Positions 40,363 through 50,446 of a stretch of 64,000 nt of DNA are shown piece by piece (positions within the stretch are counted from its first letter, which is position 1; the number at the start of each line of letters is the position of its first letter). Location: the NCBI RefSeq assembly GCF_943193215.1, contig NZ_CALPDH010000010.1, positions 1 to 64,000 of the forward strand. The letters run 5' to 3'. The DNA comes from Acetatifactor aquisgranensis (lineage in GTDB: Bacteria; Bacillota; Clostridia; Lachnospirales; Lachnospiraceae). The notes below the pieces were generated by a model. That model ran no database searches, was not told the origin of the DNA, and saw only the letters and a program-made list of their open reading frames with translations. A program made the translations under genes and the position numbers.

Positions 40363-41301
40363 ATGTCTGCGATAAATGAAATCATCTGCAGCGCCAGAGA
40401 GGCAGGCGCCAGCGATGTGCATCTGGCAGCGGGGATGCCGCCGAAGATGCGGATTGGCGGGGAATTGTTTTCCATGAACTGTTCCAGACTTACGGCAGCG
40501 GATATGCTGGATATCCTGATTGGCATCATGCCGGAAGCCTTTCGCGACAGATTCGAGGAGAGAGGGGAATACGCTTTTGCCTTTACTTTGCCGGAGGGAG
40601 GGCGCTGTCGGGCCAATGCCTACAAACAGAAAGGCAGCATAGCTCTTGCCATCCGACTGATAGACGAGGAAATCCTTTTGCCGGAGGAGATGGGGATACC
40701 AGAGCCTGTGGCGGAGATGAGCCGGAAAGAGAGCGGCCTGGTGCTGGTGACAGGTTCCGCCGGGAGCGGCAGGTCCACGACACTGGCCTCCATCATCAAC
40801 AAAATCAACGACAGCAGAGAAGCGCTCATCATCACGCTGGAGGAACCGGTGGAATATCTGCATCCCTACAAAAGGTCTATGGTCAACCAGAGGGAGATAG
40901 GCATGGACAGCAAGGGCTGTGTCGATGCCATCTATGCGGCTGTCCGTGAGGACGCGGACGTCATTGCGATAGGGGAGTTGAGAGACGCGGAGAGCGTCAC
41001 TGCGGCGATTGCGGCAGCGGAGTCAGGGCATCTGGTATTTGCCGTCATGAATGCCGTCAGCGCGGTGGATGCCATTGAGGACATCCTGGACATGCTCCCG
41101 CCCCACAGGCAGGAGCGGATGCGGGCGAGGCTTGCCGGTGTGCTGGAGGCGGTATTGTTCCAGCAGCTCAATCCCGCGGCGGACGGAGACGGGAGGGAGG
41201 TGGCTTTCGACATTCTTCCCGTGGACGAAGGGGTGCGCGGTCATATCCGCGCGAACAGATTCTCTGCGATTCCCGGTGCAGTGCAGCATTTATTCTCATA
41301 G
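40363..41301 (+). CDS. PilT-like secretion/retraction ATPase
   Basis: A 312-residue GspE/PilT-family ATPase. N-terminal PAS-like part (REAGASDVHLAAGMPPKMRI), Walker A GSAGSGRSTTLASI, Asp box region IITLEEPVEYLH, Walker B-like EDADVIAIGELRDAESV and the PilT block AAAESGHLVFAVMNA. Walker A has GRST in place of the common GKST/GKTT, which may weaken nucleotide binding. No pilus genes are adjacent; it precedes comM and dprA. The start is put at 40363, although the purine-rich ribosome site is somewhat distant. Confidence 0.82.
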   Translation: MSAINEIICSAREAGASDVHLAAGMPPKMRIGGELFSMNCSRLTAADMLDILIGIMPEAFRDRFEERGEYAFAFTLPEGGRCRANAYKQKGSIALAIRLIDEEILLPEEMGIPEPVAEMSRKESGLVLVTGSAGSGRSTTLASIINKINDSREALIITLEEPVEYLHPYKRSMVNQREIGMDSKGCVDAIYAAVREDADVIAIGELRDAESVTAAIAAAESGHLVFAVMNAVSAVDAIEDILDMLPPHRQERMRARLAGVLEAVLFQQLNPAADGDGREVAFDILPVDEGVRGHIRANRFSAIPGAVQHLFS

Positions 41302-41493
41302 TCAATCTGATCTGCCGGATGCGGGCCTTTGCGCCCGCCCGGCGGATGCCATAAATGTCAAAATTTTTCACAAATACATTCGGAAAAACATTACCAAATC
41401 GTCTTTCTTCTATATTAATATATTTTCAAATCGGTACATCTTTCGCGATTCTATGGGCAATGGGCCCAAATTTAATCCAGGAGGTTTTAGTTT

Positions 41494-43056
41494 ATGTACA
41501 GCACGATTTTTTCCGGTGCGCTTCACGGGGTGTCAGCCTATCTGGTCTCCGTGGAAGTGGACATCGCCAAGGGACTCCCGGCCTTTTTTATGGTGGGCTC
41601 CCTGAGCACGGAGGTAAGAGAGTCCAGGGAGCGGGTGACGGTGGCCCTGAAGAATGTGGGGCTGCATCTGCCTCCTTGCCGTATTACCGTAAATTTATCA
41701 CCGGCAGACAGGAAAAAGGACGGAACTGCCTTTGATCTGCCTATCGCGGTGGGGATGCTGGAGGCTCTGGAGCTGGTTCCCCGGGATGCGGCGAAAGGCT
41801 GCCTGTTCCTGGGAGAACTGGGACTGAACGGAGAGCTGAAGAAAGCCAGGGGAGTGCTGCCCATTGTGCGCGCCGCGGCAGCAGCAGGGATAAGAGAATG
41901 CATCGTCCCCAAAGCCAACATGAGGGAGGGCGCCGTCATCCCGGGGATAACCGTCAGAGGTGCGGAGAATATTCTGGAAATCATGTATTTCCTGACGGCC
42001 GGGCAGACAGACCGCGATGGGCTGATGCCGCCGGTGCAGGTGGATACGGACCGCCTTTTTTCGGAGAGGGCATTTGGCTGCTGTGAGCAGCAGGGGAGAT
42101 TCGACTTCAGCGAAGTGACCGGGCAGGAGACGGCCAGGCGGGCGGCGGAAATCGCGGCGGCAGGCTTTCACAATCTGCTGATGGTAGGCCCGCCCGGCGC
42201 GGGAAAGTCCATGATTGCCAGGCGGATTCCGGGCATCCTGCCTCCGCTGACTTTGGAGGAAAGCCTGGAGGTGACATCTGTGGTCAGCGTGGCGGGACTT
42301 TTGGAGGAGGGGGAGACCCTGGTGACGGAACGGCCTTTCAGAAGCCCTCATCACACGATTTCCCAGGCAGCGCTCATAGGCGGCAGCACTGTGCCCAAGC
42401 CGGGGATGATATCTCTGGCCCACAGAGGCGTCCTGTTTCTGGACGAGCTGCCGGAATTCCAGAGAGCGGCTCTGGATGCCCTGCGGCAGCCTCTGGAGGA
42501 GCACAGGGTAACTATCTCCCGGATAAACGGCAATGTCACCTATCCCAGCGATTTCATGCTGGTCTGCGCCATGAATCCCTGCCCCTGCGGCTACTATCCG
42601 GATGCGGAGCGCTGCAGCTGCACGGAGCCCCGGGTGCGCAGGTACATGGGAAAGGTGTCCGGGCCTATCCTGGACAGAATAGATTTGTGCGTGGAACTGG
42701 AATCCGTGGACTATGAAAGCCTGAGGAACAGGACAAAGGGCGAATCCAGCGGAGAAATCCGCAGGCGGGTGGAGCAGGCCAGGCAGATTCAGGAGGCCAG
42801 ATTTGAGGGCAGCGCATATCGCTTCAACGGAGATATCGAGGTCTCGGCCATGGAGCGGTACTGCAGGCTCGGGGAGGAGCAGCAGCGGTGCATGGAGCAG
42901 CTGTACGCCTCCCTCCAGCTTTCCGCCAGAGCGTACCACCGCATCCTGCGGGTGGCCAGGACCATAGCGGATTTGGAGGGAGCGGAGGAAATCGGGGTAC
43001 CCCATCTGATGGAGGCTTCCTTTTACCGCCCCTCCACGGAATACTGGGGACATTGA
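41494..43056 (+). CDS. comM: ComM/YifB-type Mg-chelatase-like AAA+ helicase
   Basis: A 520-residue protein. An N-terminal Lon-protease-like fold (MYSTIFSGALHGVSAYLVSV to about 190), an AAA+ domain with Walker A GPPGAGKSMIARR, LPEFQRAALDALRQPLEE and NPCPCGYYPD, and a Mg-chelatase C-terminal domain. ComM drives branch migration during natural transformation; YifB homologues occur widely. AGGAGG lies nine bases before the ATG. dprA follows after 27 bases. Confidence 0.93.
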   Translation: MYSTIFSGALHGVSAYLVSVEVDIAKGLPAFFMVGSLSTEVRESRERVTVALKNVGLHLPPCRITVNLSPADRKKDGTAFDLPIAVGMLEALELVPRDAAKGCLFLGELGLNGELKKARGVLPIVRAAAAAGIRECIVPKANMREGAVIPGITVRGAENILEIMYFLTAGQTDRDGLMPPVQVDTDRLFSERAFGCCEQQGRFDFSEVTGQETARRAAEIAAAGFHNLLMVGPPGAGKSMIARRIPGILPPLTLEESLEVTSVVSVAGLLEEGETLVTERPFRSPHHTISQAALIGGSTVPKPGMISLAHRGVLFLDELPEFQRAALDALRQPLEEHRVTISRINGNVTYPSDFMLVCAMNPCPCGYYPDAERCSCTEPRVRRYMGKVSGPILDRIDLCVELESVDYESLRNRTKGESSGEIRRRVEQARQIQEARFEGSAYRFNGDIEVSAMERYCRLGEEQQRCMEQLYASLQLSARAYHRILRVARTIADLEGAEEIGVPHLMEASFYRPSTEYWGH

Positions 43057-43083
43057 CAAGGAGAAATGAGAAAGGAAGAAAAC

Positions 43084-44256
43084 ATGAACCGGGAAGAGTG
43101 GAAAGAAAGAGAAAATATGTACGCCTGCTGGCTGTGCAATTTCCCCGATATAGGAAATAAGAAGCTGCACGCGCTGGCCGAGTTCTGCGGCGGGCCGGAG
43201 GCGGTGTATCTGGCGGACAAGGAGACATGGGGGCGGATTCTGTCGCCGAAACAGGTGCAGAGTCTGGCCAGGTACACTGCCCGGTGGAAGCCGGAAGCGG
43301 AATACCGCAAAATGAGAGAGGAGGGCATCAGGCTGGTGACAATCACGGACGAGGGCTACCCGGAGCGGCTGAAAGCGGTTCCGGACGCTCCTTACTGCCT
43401 GTTCATCCGGGGAAAACTGCCGGTGGAGAATGCCCCGGCGGTGGCGGTCATCGGAGCCAGGGAATGTTCCGAGTATGGGCGGCATGTGGCGAGGCTGTTG
43501 GGGGCGGCATTGGGGCGTCGGGGCGTCACCGTGGTAAGCGGCATGGCCAGAGGGATCGACGGCATCAGTCAGGAGGCGGCAATGGAGGCAGGAGGCTGTT
43601 CCGTAGGGGTGCTGGGCTCCGGTGTGGACATTTGTTATCCGGCACAGAATAGATTGATTTACGAAAAACTGATAAATACAGGGACGGTGCTGTCCAGCTA
43701 TCCCCTGGGGACGCCTGCCAGGCCCCAGAATTTCCCGCCCAGAAACCGTATCGTCAGCGGCCTGGCTGACGCAGTGGTGGTAGTGGAGGCCAGGGCAAAG
43801 AGCGGGACTTTGATTACCGTGGACATGGCACTGGAGCAGGGCAGGGAGGTGTATGTGATTCCAGGGCGGGTGACGGACAGGCTGAGCGACGGCTGCAACC
43901 GCCTGGTGAAGCAGGGGGCAGGAATCGTGCTCAGCCCTGAGAGCTTTCTGGAGGAAATCTGGAGAATCTGGGAGACTGGGAAGAAAGCGATTTATCCGGA
44001 ACAGAGGAAACGGGATGATGCCCGGACCGCCAATATCTTTCTGGAATCGCCGAAGACAGCCGGCCTGCCGGAGGAACTGGCTGAGGTCTGCAAGGCGCTG
44101 GACTTTACTCCGAAGTCCCCGGAGGAAATCTGTCAGCTGCTTTCCGGCAGATATTCGGAGAAGCAGATTATCACCTGTTTGATGCAGCTTTGCATGGAAA
44201 GTCTCGCGGTACAGGTAAGCCCGGGACGCTTTTGCGGCAGGCGGAATTCTACATAA
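43084..44256 (+). CDS. dprA: DNA-processing protein DprA
   Basis: A 390-residue ssDNA-binding protein that loads RecA in transformation. The Rossmann core shows AVIGARECSEYG, VVSGMARGIDGISQEAAM and GSGVDICYPAQN, then FPPRNRIVSGLADAVVVVEA and SGTLITVDMALEQGREVYVIPG. A C-terminal winged helix (from PEELAEVCKAL) follows. Start 43084 has AAAGGA eight bases upstream; ATG 43066 lies too close to its AGGAG. Competence genes of this kind are widespread even in non-competent Clostridia. Confidence 0.94.
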   Translation: MNREEWKERENMYACWLCNFPDIGNKKLHALAEFCGGPEAVYLADKETWGRILSPKQVQSLARYTARWKPEAEYRKMREEGIRLVTITDEGYPERLKAVPDAPYCLFIRGKLPVENAPAVAVIGARECSEYGRHVARLLGAALGRRGVTVVSGMARGIDGISQEAAMEAGGCSVGVLGSGVDICYPAQNRLIYEKLINTGTVLSSYPLGTPARPQNFPPRNRIVSGLADAVVVVEARAKSGTLITVDMALEQGREVYVIPGRVTDRLSDGCNRLVKQGAGIVLSPESFLEEIWRIWETGKKAIYPEQRKRDDARTANIFLESPKTAGLPEELAEVCKALDFTPKSPEEICQLLSGRYSEKQIITCLMQLCMESLAVQVSPGRFCGRRNST

Positions 44257-44509
44257 CGCCGGAATCTGCCGTACCGCATTGGTTAATTGCTGGCGTTATG
44301 TAGTCAGGTTTCCCGGAAATCTTAACTGTTAAGCAGTATAAGGGCATTGAGACGGCTCGGCGCCTGTCCGGACGGATGCGCGGCACTGGCGGGGGAGTGT
44401 TTTTTGTGTTCTGCGCGGTTGCTTTTTAGGCTGGTTTCGTTTATATTAGAGAGTGTATCAGAAAAAAGAGCTGGTCGGCACGCCAGGATATTCGGAAAGG
44501 AAGACTGCC

Positions 44510-45562
44510 ATGCACAGAGATAAGACGCGAGTAGTACAGATAGGGGACAGGAAGATAGGAGGCGGCAATCCCATCCTGATTCAGTCTATGACCAATACGA
44601 AGACACAGGACGTTTCCGCCACGGTGGCACAGATTCGGGCTCTGGAGCGGGCGGGATGCGAAATCGTGCGCTGCACGGTGCCGGATATGGAGGCCGCCAG
44701 AGCGCTGTCTGAAATCAGGAAACAGATTCATATTCCGCTGGTGGCGGATATCCATTTCGACTACAAGATGGCAATTGCCGCCATAGAGAACGGGGCGGAC
44801 AAAATCCGCATCAATCCGGGCAATATCGGCGGCCCTGACAAGGTGGAAGCGGTGGTGGCCGCTGCGAAAGAGCGGGGCATCCCGATCCGCGTGGGAGTCA
44901 ACAGCGGTTCCCTGGAGAAGCCGCTTCTGGAGAAAAACGGCGGCGTGACGGCGGAGGGCATTGTGGAGAGTGCGCTGGATAAAGTTCGCATGATAGAAGA
45001 GTATGGCTATGAAAATATAGTCATAAGCATCAAGTCCTCAGATGTGCTTATGTGCGTAAAGGCCCATGAACTGCTGGCAGCCCGCACGGAGTATCCCCTC
45101 CATGTGGGAATCACGGAGGCCGGAACCGTGTGGAGCGGTAACATCAAATCTTCCGTGGGCCTAGGCCTGATTCTCCATCAGGGAATCGGTGATACTATCC
45201 GCGTCTCCCTGACGGGGGATCCGGTGGAGGAGATTAAGTCGGCGAAGCTGATTCTGCGCACACTGGGACTGCAAAGCGGCGGCATCGAGGTGGTTTCCTG
45301 CCCTACCTGCGGCAGGACAAGGATTGACCTGATTGGCCTTGCCGGAAAGGTGGAGCGTCTGGTGGAGGATTATCCGCTGGACATCAAGGTGGCCGTCATG
45401 GGCTGTGCGGTGAACGGCCCCGGCGAGGCCAGAGAGGCTGATTTAGGCATAGCCGGCGGCGAAAGCGAGGGCCTTTTGTTCAAAAAGGGAGAAATCCTCC
45501 GCAAGGTGCCAGAGGAGCAACTGTTGGATGCGCTGAAAGAAGAGCTGGATAACTGGAAATGA
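44510..45562 (+). CDS. ispG: 4-hydroxy-3-methylbut-2-enyl diphosphate synthase IspG
   Basis: A 350-residue Fe-S enzyme of the MEP isoprenoid pathway. Starts HRDKTRVVQIGDRKIGGG. The TIM barrel has PILIQSMTNTKTQDV and ADIHFDYKMAIAAIENG; the 4Fe-4S ligands lie in SCPTCGRTRIDL and MGCAVNGPGEA. ATG 44510 has AAAGGAAG before it; the longer frame from 44453 is not supported. Its stop overlaps the polC start. dxr and rseP, frequent partners, are not next to it. Confidence 0.94.
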   Translation: MHRDKTRVVQIGDRKIGGGNPILIQSMTNTKTQDVSATVAQIRALERAGCEIVRCTVPDMEAARALSEIRKQIHIPLVADIHFDYKMAIAAIENGADKIRINPGNIGGPDKVEAVVAAAKERGIPIRVGVNSGSLEKPLLEKNGGVTAEGIVESALDKVRMIEEYGYENIVISIKSSDVLMCVKAHELLAARTEYPLHVGITEAGTVWSGNIKSSVGLGLILHQGIGDTIRVSLTGDPVEEIKSAKLILRTLGLQSGGIEVVSCPTCGRTRIDLIGLAGKVERLVEDYPLDIKVAVMGCAVNGPGEAREADLGIAGGESEGLLFKKGEILRKVPEEQLLDALKEELDNWK

Positions 45563-48500
45563 TGACGAAATCGAAACCATTTTTTGAAGTATTTCCTACA
45601 TTGGATTTAAAGGGAACCTTACATGACAAGCTGGAGCAGACGGCGGTGGAAAGGGTATCCGCCACGAAACGGAAGGACAGGCTCTCTGTCTACCTGTTCA
45701 GCACGAGGCTGTTGGTGAAAGAGGACATCTGGGCGGCGGAAAAGGCAATCAAATCCCAGCTTTTTCCCAATGCTCTTTTGACTGTGCGGATATTTGAGCG
45801 CTTTGAGCTTTCCTCCCAGTATACCCCGGAGAACCTGATGGAGGCCTATCGGGAAAGCATTCTGGCGGAACTGCGGGAGTACAGCCATGTGGAGTACAAC
45901 GCGTTCCGCACGGCGGAGATTACCTATCCTGAATCCGGGAAGATTCGCCTGTCCATTGACGACACCGTGCTGAACCGGAGCAAGGAGCCGGAGTTGGTCC
46001 GGGTGCTGGATAAGATATTGGTGGAGCGCTGCGGCTTAAAGACCGGCGTGGAAGTGGAATACAGAGAGGCGGAATCCGGCAGATTCTCCGAAGATGACGA
46101 AATCCGGCTCCAGATGAAAGTGAACGAAATCTTCCTGCGGGCAAAGAGCGGCGGATCAGGGGAAGGGGCATATGGGCAGTCCGCGCCGTCGGAGAGAGCG
46201 GCATATGGCGGCAGCGGCGCACCCGGACAGGGCAGCGGAACTAGGCAGAAATCCGGAAACGGCGCTCATGCCTCCGCAGACAGAGGCGACAGGAAAGAAA
46301 ACGGCTTTATGCCCGGAAACGGCGGCCCTGAAAGCGGCGCCGGAAACGGCTTCGGCAGCGCCGGAGACGGCAATGGAAACAGTGCAGGCACAGGAGGCAG
46401 CACGAGACAGGCCGGAGGTGGCGGCTATCGAAACAGCTTCCGGGGAAATGGAAAGGGAGACTTCAGGCGGGGCGACCGCCCCCTGAAACAGTCCGACAAT
46501 CCTGATGTCATCTACGGCAAGGATTTCGACGAGGAGGCCATCTCCATCGATGAAATCATCGGCGAAGTGGGGGATGTGACCATTCGCGGGAAAGTCCTGA
46601 AGACGGACAGCCGTGAAATCAGGAACGAGAGAACGATAGTCATGTTCGATGTGACGGATTTCACGGATACCATGACCGTAAAGCTCTTTACCAAGACGGA
46701 ATTCGTGGGGGAACTTCTGGGGAGCCTGAAGCCCGGTACTTTCGTGAAGATCAAGGGCGTGGCCACGCTGGACAAATTTGACCATGAACTGACTATCGGC
46801 TCCCTTACCGGCATCAAAAAGATTGCCAATTTCGTCACCCCCCGCTCAGATACGGCGGCCCACAAGCGTGTGGAACTGCACTGCCATACCAAGATGAGCG
46901 ACTTCGACGGTGTCTCCGAGGCGAAGAACATCGTAAAGCGCGCTTACGGCTGGGGCCACAGGGCCATCGCCATCACGGACCACGGCGTGGTGCAGGGTTT
47001 CACGGATGCCTATCATGTGTGGGAGGATCTCTGGAAAGCGGAGAAGGGAAAATGCAAGGACGAGGGAAAGGAGCCTCCCGACAAACAGGATTTCTTCAAG
47101 GTCATCTATGGAGTAGAGGCCTACCTGGTGGATGATTTGAAAGAAATCGTCACCGGCGACAAGGGCGGGACGCTGACAGACGATTTCGTGGTGTTCGATA
47201 TCGAGACCACGGGATTTTCCCCTGTGAATAACCGTATCATCGAAATCGGCGCGGTAAAGGTTCGGGGCGGTCAGGTGACGGAGCGGTTTTCCACTTTCGT
47301 GAATCCTCAGGTGCCCATCCCTTTTGAGATTGAAAAACTGACCAGCATCCGGGACGATATGGTGATGGACGCGCCTCTGATCGAGGAAGTGCTGCCACAG
47401 TTCCTGGAATTCTGTCAGGGCTGTATCCTGGTGGCCCACAACGCGGGTTTCGACATGAGTTTCATGCAGGAGAACGCAAGGAGACAGAATCTGCCCATGG
47501 AGCATGCCTATATCGATACGGTGGGCATAGCCAGGGTGCTGCTGCCGAACCAGGCCAAGCACACCCTGGACGCGGTGGCGAAGACCCTGAACATCTCCCT
47601 GGAGAACCATCACCGGGCGGTGGACGATGCGGAGTGCACCGCGTGGATATTTATAAAGCTAGTTCAGATGCTGGAAGAAAAGGATATCCATACCCTGGCC
47701 CAGCTGAATGCTCTGGGAGCGGCCAGCGCGGATCTGGTGAAGAAAGCCCCCACCTACCATGCCATCATCCTGGCCAAGAACGACCTGGGCCGCATCAACC
47801 TCTACCGGCTGGTGACGGAGTCCCACCTGACCTATTATGCCAGCAGACATCCCAGGATTCCCAAGAGCCTGATTCAGAAATACAGGGAGGGGCTTATCCT
47901 GGGCAGCGCCTGCGAGGCGGGAGAGCTGTACAGGGCCCTGCTGGACGGACAGAGCGACATGCAGATTGCCAGGATAGTAAATTTTTATGACTATCTGGAG
48001 ATTCAGCCCGCGGGCAACAACAAATTCATGATAAAGTTCGACAGGATTCGGGACATCAATTCCATGGAGGACATCCAGGAGGTCAACCGGCGCGTGGTGA
48101 GGCTGGGGGAGCAGTTCCACAAGCCCGTGGTGGGCACCTGCGACGTGCATTTCCTGGATCCGGAAGACGAGGTGTACCGCCGCATCATCATGGCGGGCAG
48201 GGGCTTCGAGGATGCCGACGAACAGGCGCCGCTGTTCCTGCACACAACGGATGAGATGCTGGAGGAATTTTCCTATCTCGGCAGCGACAAAGCCTACGAA
48301 ATCGTGGTAAAAAATACCAATATGATAGCGGACATGGTGGAGGTCATAGCCCCGGTGCGGCCGGACAAATGCGCTCCTGTCATCGAGGACAGCGACAAGA
48401 CGCTGACCAAAATCTGCTATGACAAGGCCCATGAAATCTATGGGCCGGATCTCCCCCGGATCGTGGAGGCGAGGCTGGAAAAGGAACTCCAATCAATCAT

Positions 48501-50292
48501 CAAAAACGGCTTTGCCGTGATGTACATCATAGCGCAGAAATTAGTGTGGAAATCCGTGGAGGACGGCTATCTGGTGGGCTCCAGGGGGAGCGTGGGGAGC
48601 TCTTTCGTGGCCACCATGGCCGGAATCACGGAGATCAATCCCCTAAGCCCCCACTATTACTGCAGCAAATGCCACTACGTGGACTTTGAGGAGGACGATG
48701 TGAAGGCCTACGCCGGCAAGGCGGGGGTGGATATGCCGGACAAGGCGTGTCCGGTCTGCGGGGAGCCTCTCCACAAGGACGGCTTCGATATTCCTTTCGA
48801 GACTTTCCTGGGCTTCAAGGGGGACAAGGAGCCGGATATCGACCTGAACTTCTCCGGGGAGTACCAATCCAAGGCCCATAAGTACACGGAAGTCATCTTC
48901 GGCGCGGGCCAGACTTTCCGGGCCGGCACCATAGCCACCCTGGCGGACAAGACCGCTTTCGGCTATGTAAAGAATTATTTCGAGGAAAGGGGAAAGCACA
49001 GGAGGAAGAGCGAGATGGAGCGGCTGGCCATGGGGGTGGCCGGAGTCCGGCGCAGCACGGGGCAGCATCCCGGCGGCATCGTGGTGCTGCCTTTCGGGCA
49101 GGATATCAACTCTTTCACGCCGGTGCAGCATCCGGCCAACGACATGGAGACGGATATCGTCACCACGCATTTTGACTATCATTCCATCGACCACAATCTG
49201 CTGAAACTGGACATCCTGGGACACGATGATCCCACCATGATCCGTATGCTCCAGGATCTCACCGGCGTGGATCCCCTGACCATCCCGCTGGACGGAGAGG
49301 AGGTCATGAGCCTGTTCCAGAATACGGATGCCCTGGGAATCACTCCCGACCAGATTGGGGGGACGAAGCTGGGAATCCTGGGGATTCCCGAGTTCGGCAC
49401 CGACTTCGCCATGCAGATGGTAATCGATGCCCAGCCCAAGGCCTTCTCGGATCTGGTGCGCATATCGGGGCTGGCCCATGGCACGGATGTGTGGCTGGGC
49501 AATGCCAGAGATCTGATCATGAGCGGCACGGCCACTATCTCCACGGCCATCTGTACCCGCGACGACATCATGCTGTACCTGATGCAGATGGGAGTGGAGT
49601 CCAGCCTGTCCTTTACCATCATGGAGAGCGTCCGCAAGGGCAAGGGCCTGAAGGACGAGTGGATCGCTGCCATGAAAGAAAATAACGTGCCGGACTGGTA
49701 TATCGCCTCCTGTAAGAAGATAAAGTACATGTTCCCTAAGGCCCACGCGGCGGCCTATGTCATGATGGCATGGCGCATCGCTTACTGCAAGGTGCATTAT
49801 CCTCTGGCCTACTACGGGGCTTACTTCAGCATCCGTGCCAAGGCTTTCTCCTATGAGCTGATGTGCCAGGGGAAGGCCAGGCTGGAGGCTAACATGGCGG
49901 ACTATAAGCGCCGGATGGACGCGGCGGCAGACAAGGAGCCGGGGGCGGTCCCCCTCTCTAACCGGGAGGAGGGGGCTTACGGCGATATGCGCATCGTTCA
50001 GGAGATGTACGAAAGAGGCTATGAGTTCACGCCCATCGACATCTTCACGGCCCAGTCCAGGTCTTTCCAGATTGTGGACGGAAAGCTGATGCCCTCTTTA
50101 AACAGTATAGAAGGCTTAGGGGACAAGGCGGCTGATGCCATCGTGGAGGCGGTGAAAGACGGCCCTTTCCTGTCCAAGGACGATTTTAGAGAGCGCACTA
50201 AGGTGTCCAAGACCATGGTGGATCTGATGGCTTCCCTGAACCTCCTGGGAAGCCTGCCGGAGTCCAACCAGCTGAGCCTGTTCGATTTTTAG
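45559..50292 (+). CDS. polC: DNA polymerase III alpha subunit, PolC type
   Basis: A 1577-residue replicative polymerase with built-in 3'-5' exonuclease. N-terminal domains about 1-195; a Gly/Ser/Asn-rich low-complexity insert about 197-314; OB domain about 340-425; PHP start at 435 (ELHCHTKMSDFDGVS); DEDDh exonuclease from 543 (FVVFDIETTGFSP, later HRAVDDAECT); zinc module about 1033 (YYCSKC ... CPVCGEPL); polymerase catalytic PDIDLNFSGEYQ about 1092; C-terminal helix-hairpin-helix part. Ends NQLSLFDF, a clamp-binding QLSLF motif. It overlaps ispG by four bases. Confidence 0.97.
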   Translation: MMTKSKPFFEVFPTLDLKGTLHDKLEQTAVERVSATKRKDRLSVYLFSTRLLVKEDIWAAEKAIKSQLFPNALLTVRIFERFELSSQYTPENLMEAYRESILAELREYSHVEYNAFRTAEITYPESGKIRLSIDDTVLNRSKEPELVRVLDKILVERCGLKTGVEVEYREAESGRFSEDDEIRLQMKVNEIFLRAKSGGSGEGAYGQSAPSERAAYGGSGAPGQGSGTRQKSGNGAHASADRGDRKENGFMPGNGGPESGAGNGFGSAGDGNGNSAGTGGSTRQAGGGGYRNSFRGNGKGDFRRGDRPLKQSDNPDVIYGKDFDEEAISIDEIIGEVGDVTIRGKVLKTDSREIRNERTIVMFDVTDFTDTMTVKLFTKTEFVGELLGSLKPGTFVKIKGVATLDKFDHELTIGSLTGIKKIANFVTPRSDTAAHKRVELHCHTKMSDFDGVSEAKNIVKRAYGWGHRAIAITDHGVVQGFTDAYHVWEDLWKAEKGKCKDEGKEPPDKQDFFKVIYGVEAYLVDDLKEIVTGDKGGTLTDDFVVFDIETTGFSPVNNRIIEIGAVKVRGGQVTERFSTFVNPQVPIPFEIEKLTSIRDDMVMDAPLIEEVLPQFLEFCQGCILVAHNAGFDMSFMQENARRQNLPMEHAYIDTVGIARVLLPNQAKHTLDAVAKTLNISLENHHRAVDDAECTAWIFIKLVQMLEEKDIHTLAQLNALGAASADLVKKAPTYHAIILAKNDLGRINLYRLVTESHLTYYASRHPRIPKSLIQKYREGLILGSACEAGELYRALLDGQSDMQIARIVNFYDYLEIQPAGNNKFMIKFDRIRDINSMEDIQEVNRRVVRLGEQFHKPVVGTCDVHFLDPEDEVYRRIIMAGRGFEDADEQAPLFLHTTDEMLEEFSYLGSDKAYEIVVKNTNMIADMVEVIAPVRPDKCAPVIEDSDKTLTKICYDKAHEIYGPDLPRIVEARLEKELQSIIKNGFAVMYIIAQKLVWKSVEDGYLVGSRGSVGSSFVATMAGITEINPLSPHYYCSKCHYVDFEEDDVKAYAGKAGVDMPDKACPVCGEPLHKDGFDIPFETFLGFKGDKEPDIDLNFSGEYQSKAHKYTEVIFGAGQTFRAGTIATLADKTAFGYVKNYFEERGKHRRKSEMERLAMGVAGVRRSTGQHPGGIVVLPFGQDINSFTPVQHPANDMETDIVTTHFDYHSIDHNLLKLDILGHDDPTMIRMLQDLTGVDPLTIPLDGEEVMSLFQNTDALGITPDQIGGTKLGILGIPEFGTDFAMQMVIDAQPKAFSDLVRISGLAHGTDVWLGNARDLIMSGTATISTAICTRDDIMLYLMQMGVESSLSFTIMESVRKGKGLKDEWIAAMKENNVPDWYIASCKKIKYMFPKAHAAAYVMMAWRIAYCKVHYPLAYYGAYFSIRAKAFSYELMCQGKARLEANMADYKRRMDAAADKEPGAVPLSNREEGAYGDMRIVQEMYERGYEFTPIDIFTAQSRSFQIVDGKLMPSLNSIEGLGDKAADAIVEAVKDGPFLSKDDFRERTKVSKTMVDLMASLNLLGSLPESNQLSLFDF

Positions 50293-50446
50293 CCCGGTCA
50301 GGCTTTTGCGGAATACGCGTTTTGTCCATTCGTAAGAAATATGTAAGAAATACCACAGGAATTTTGTAAAAAATAAAATATATTCTGAAAACAGCTCAGA
50401 GATACAGCAACAGAACACAAGGCTGCGGAAAGGCATGGGAGACGAA

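Noticed and set aside
41698..43485. A 595-codon minus-strand open frame opposite comM and dprA
   Set aside because: comM and dprA are full length with all motifs on the plus strand; the antisense frame has no recognisable domain.
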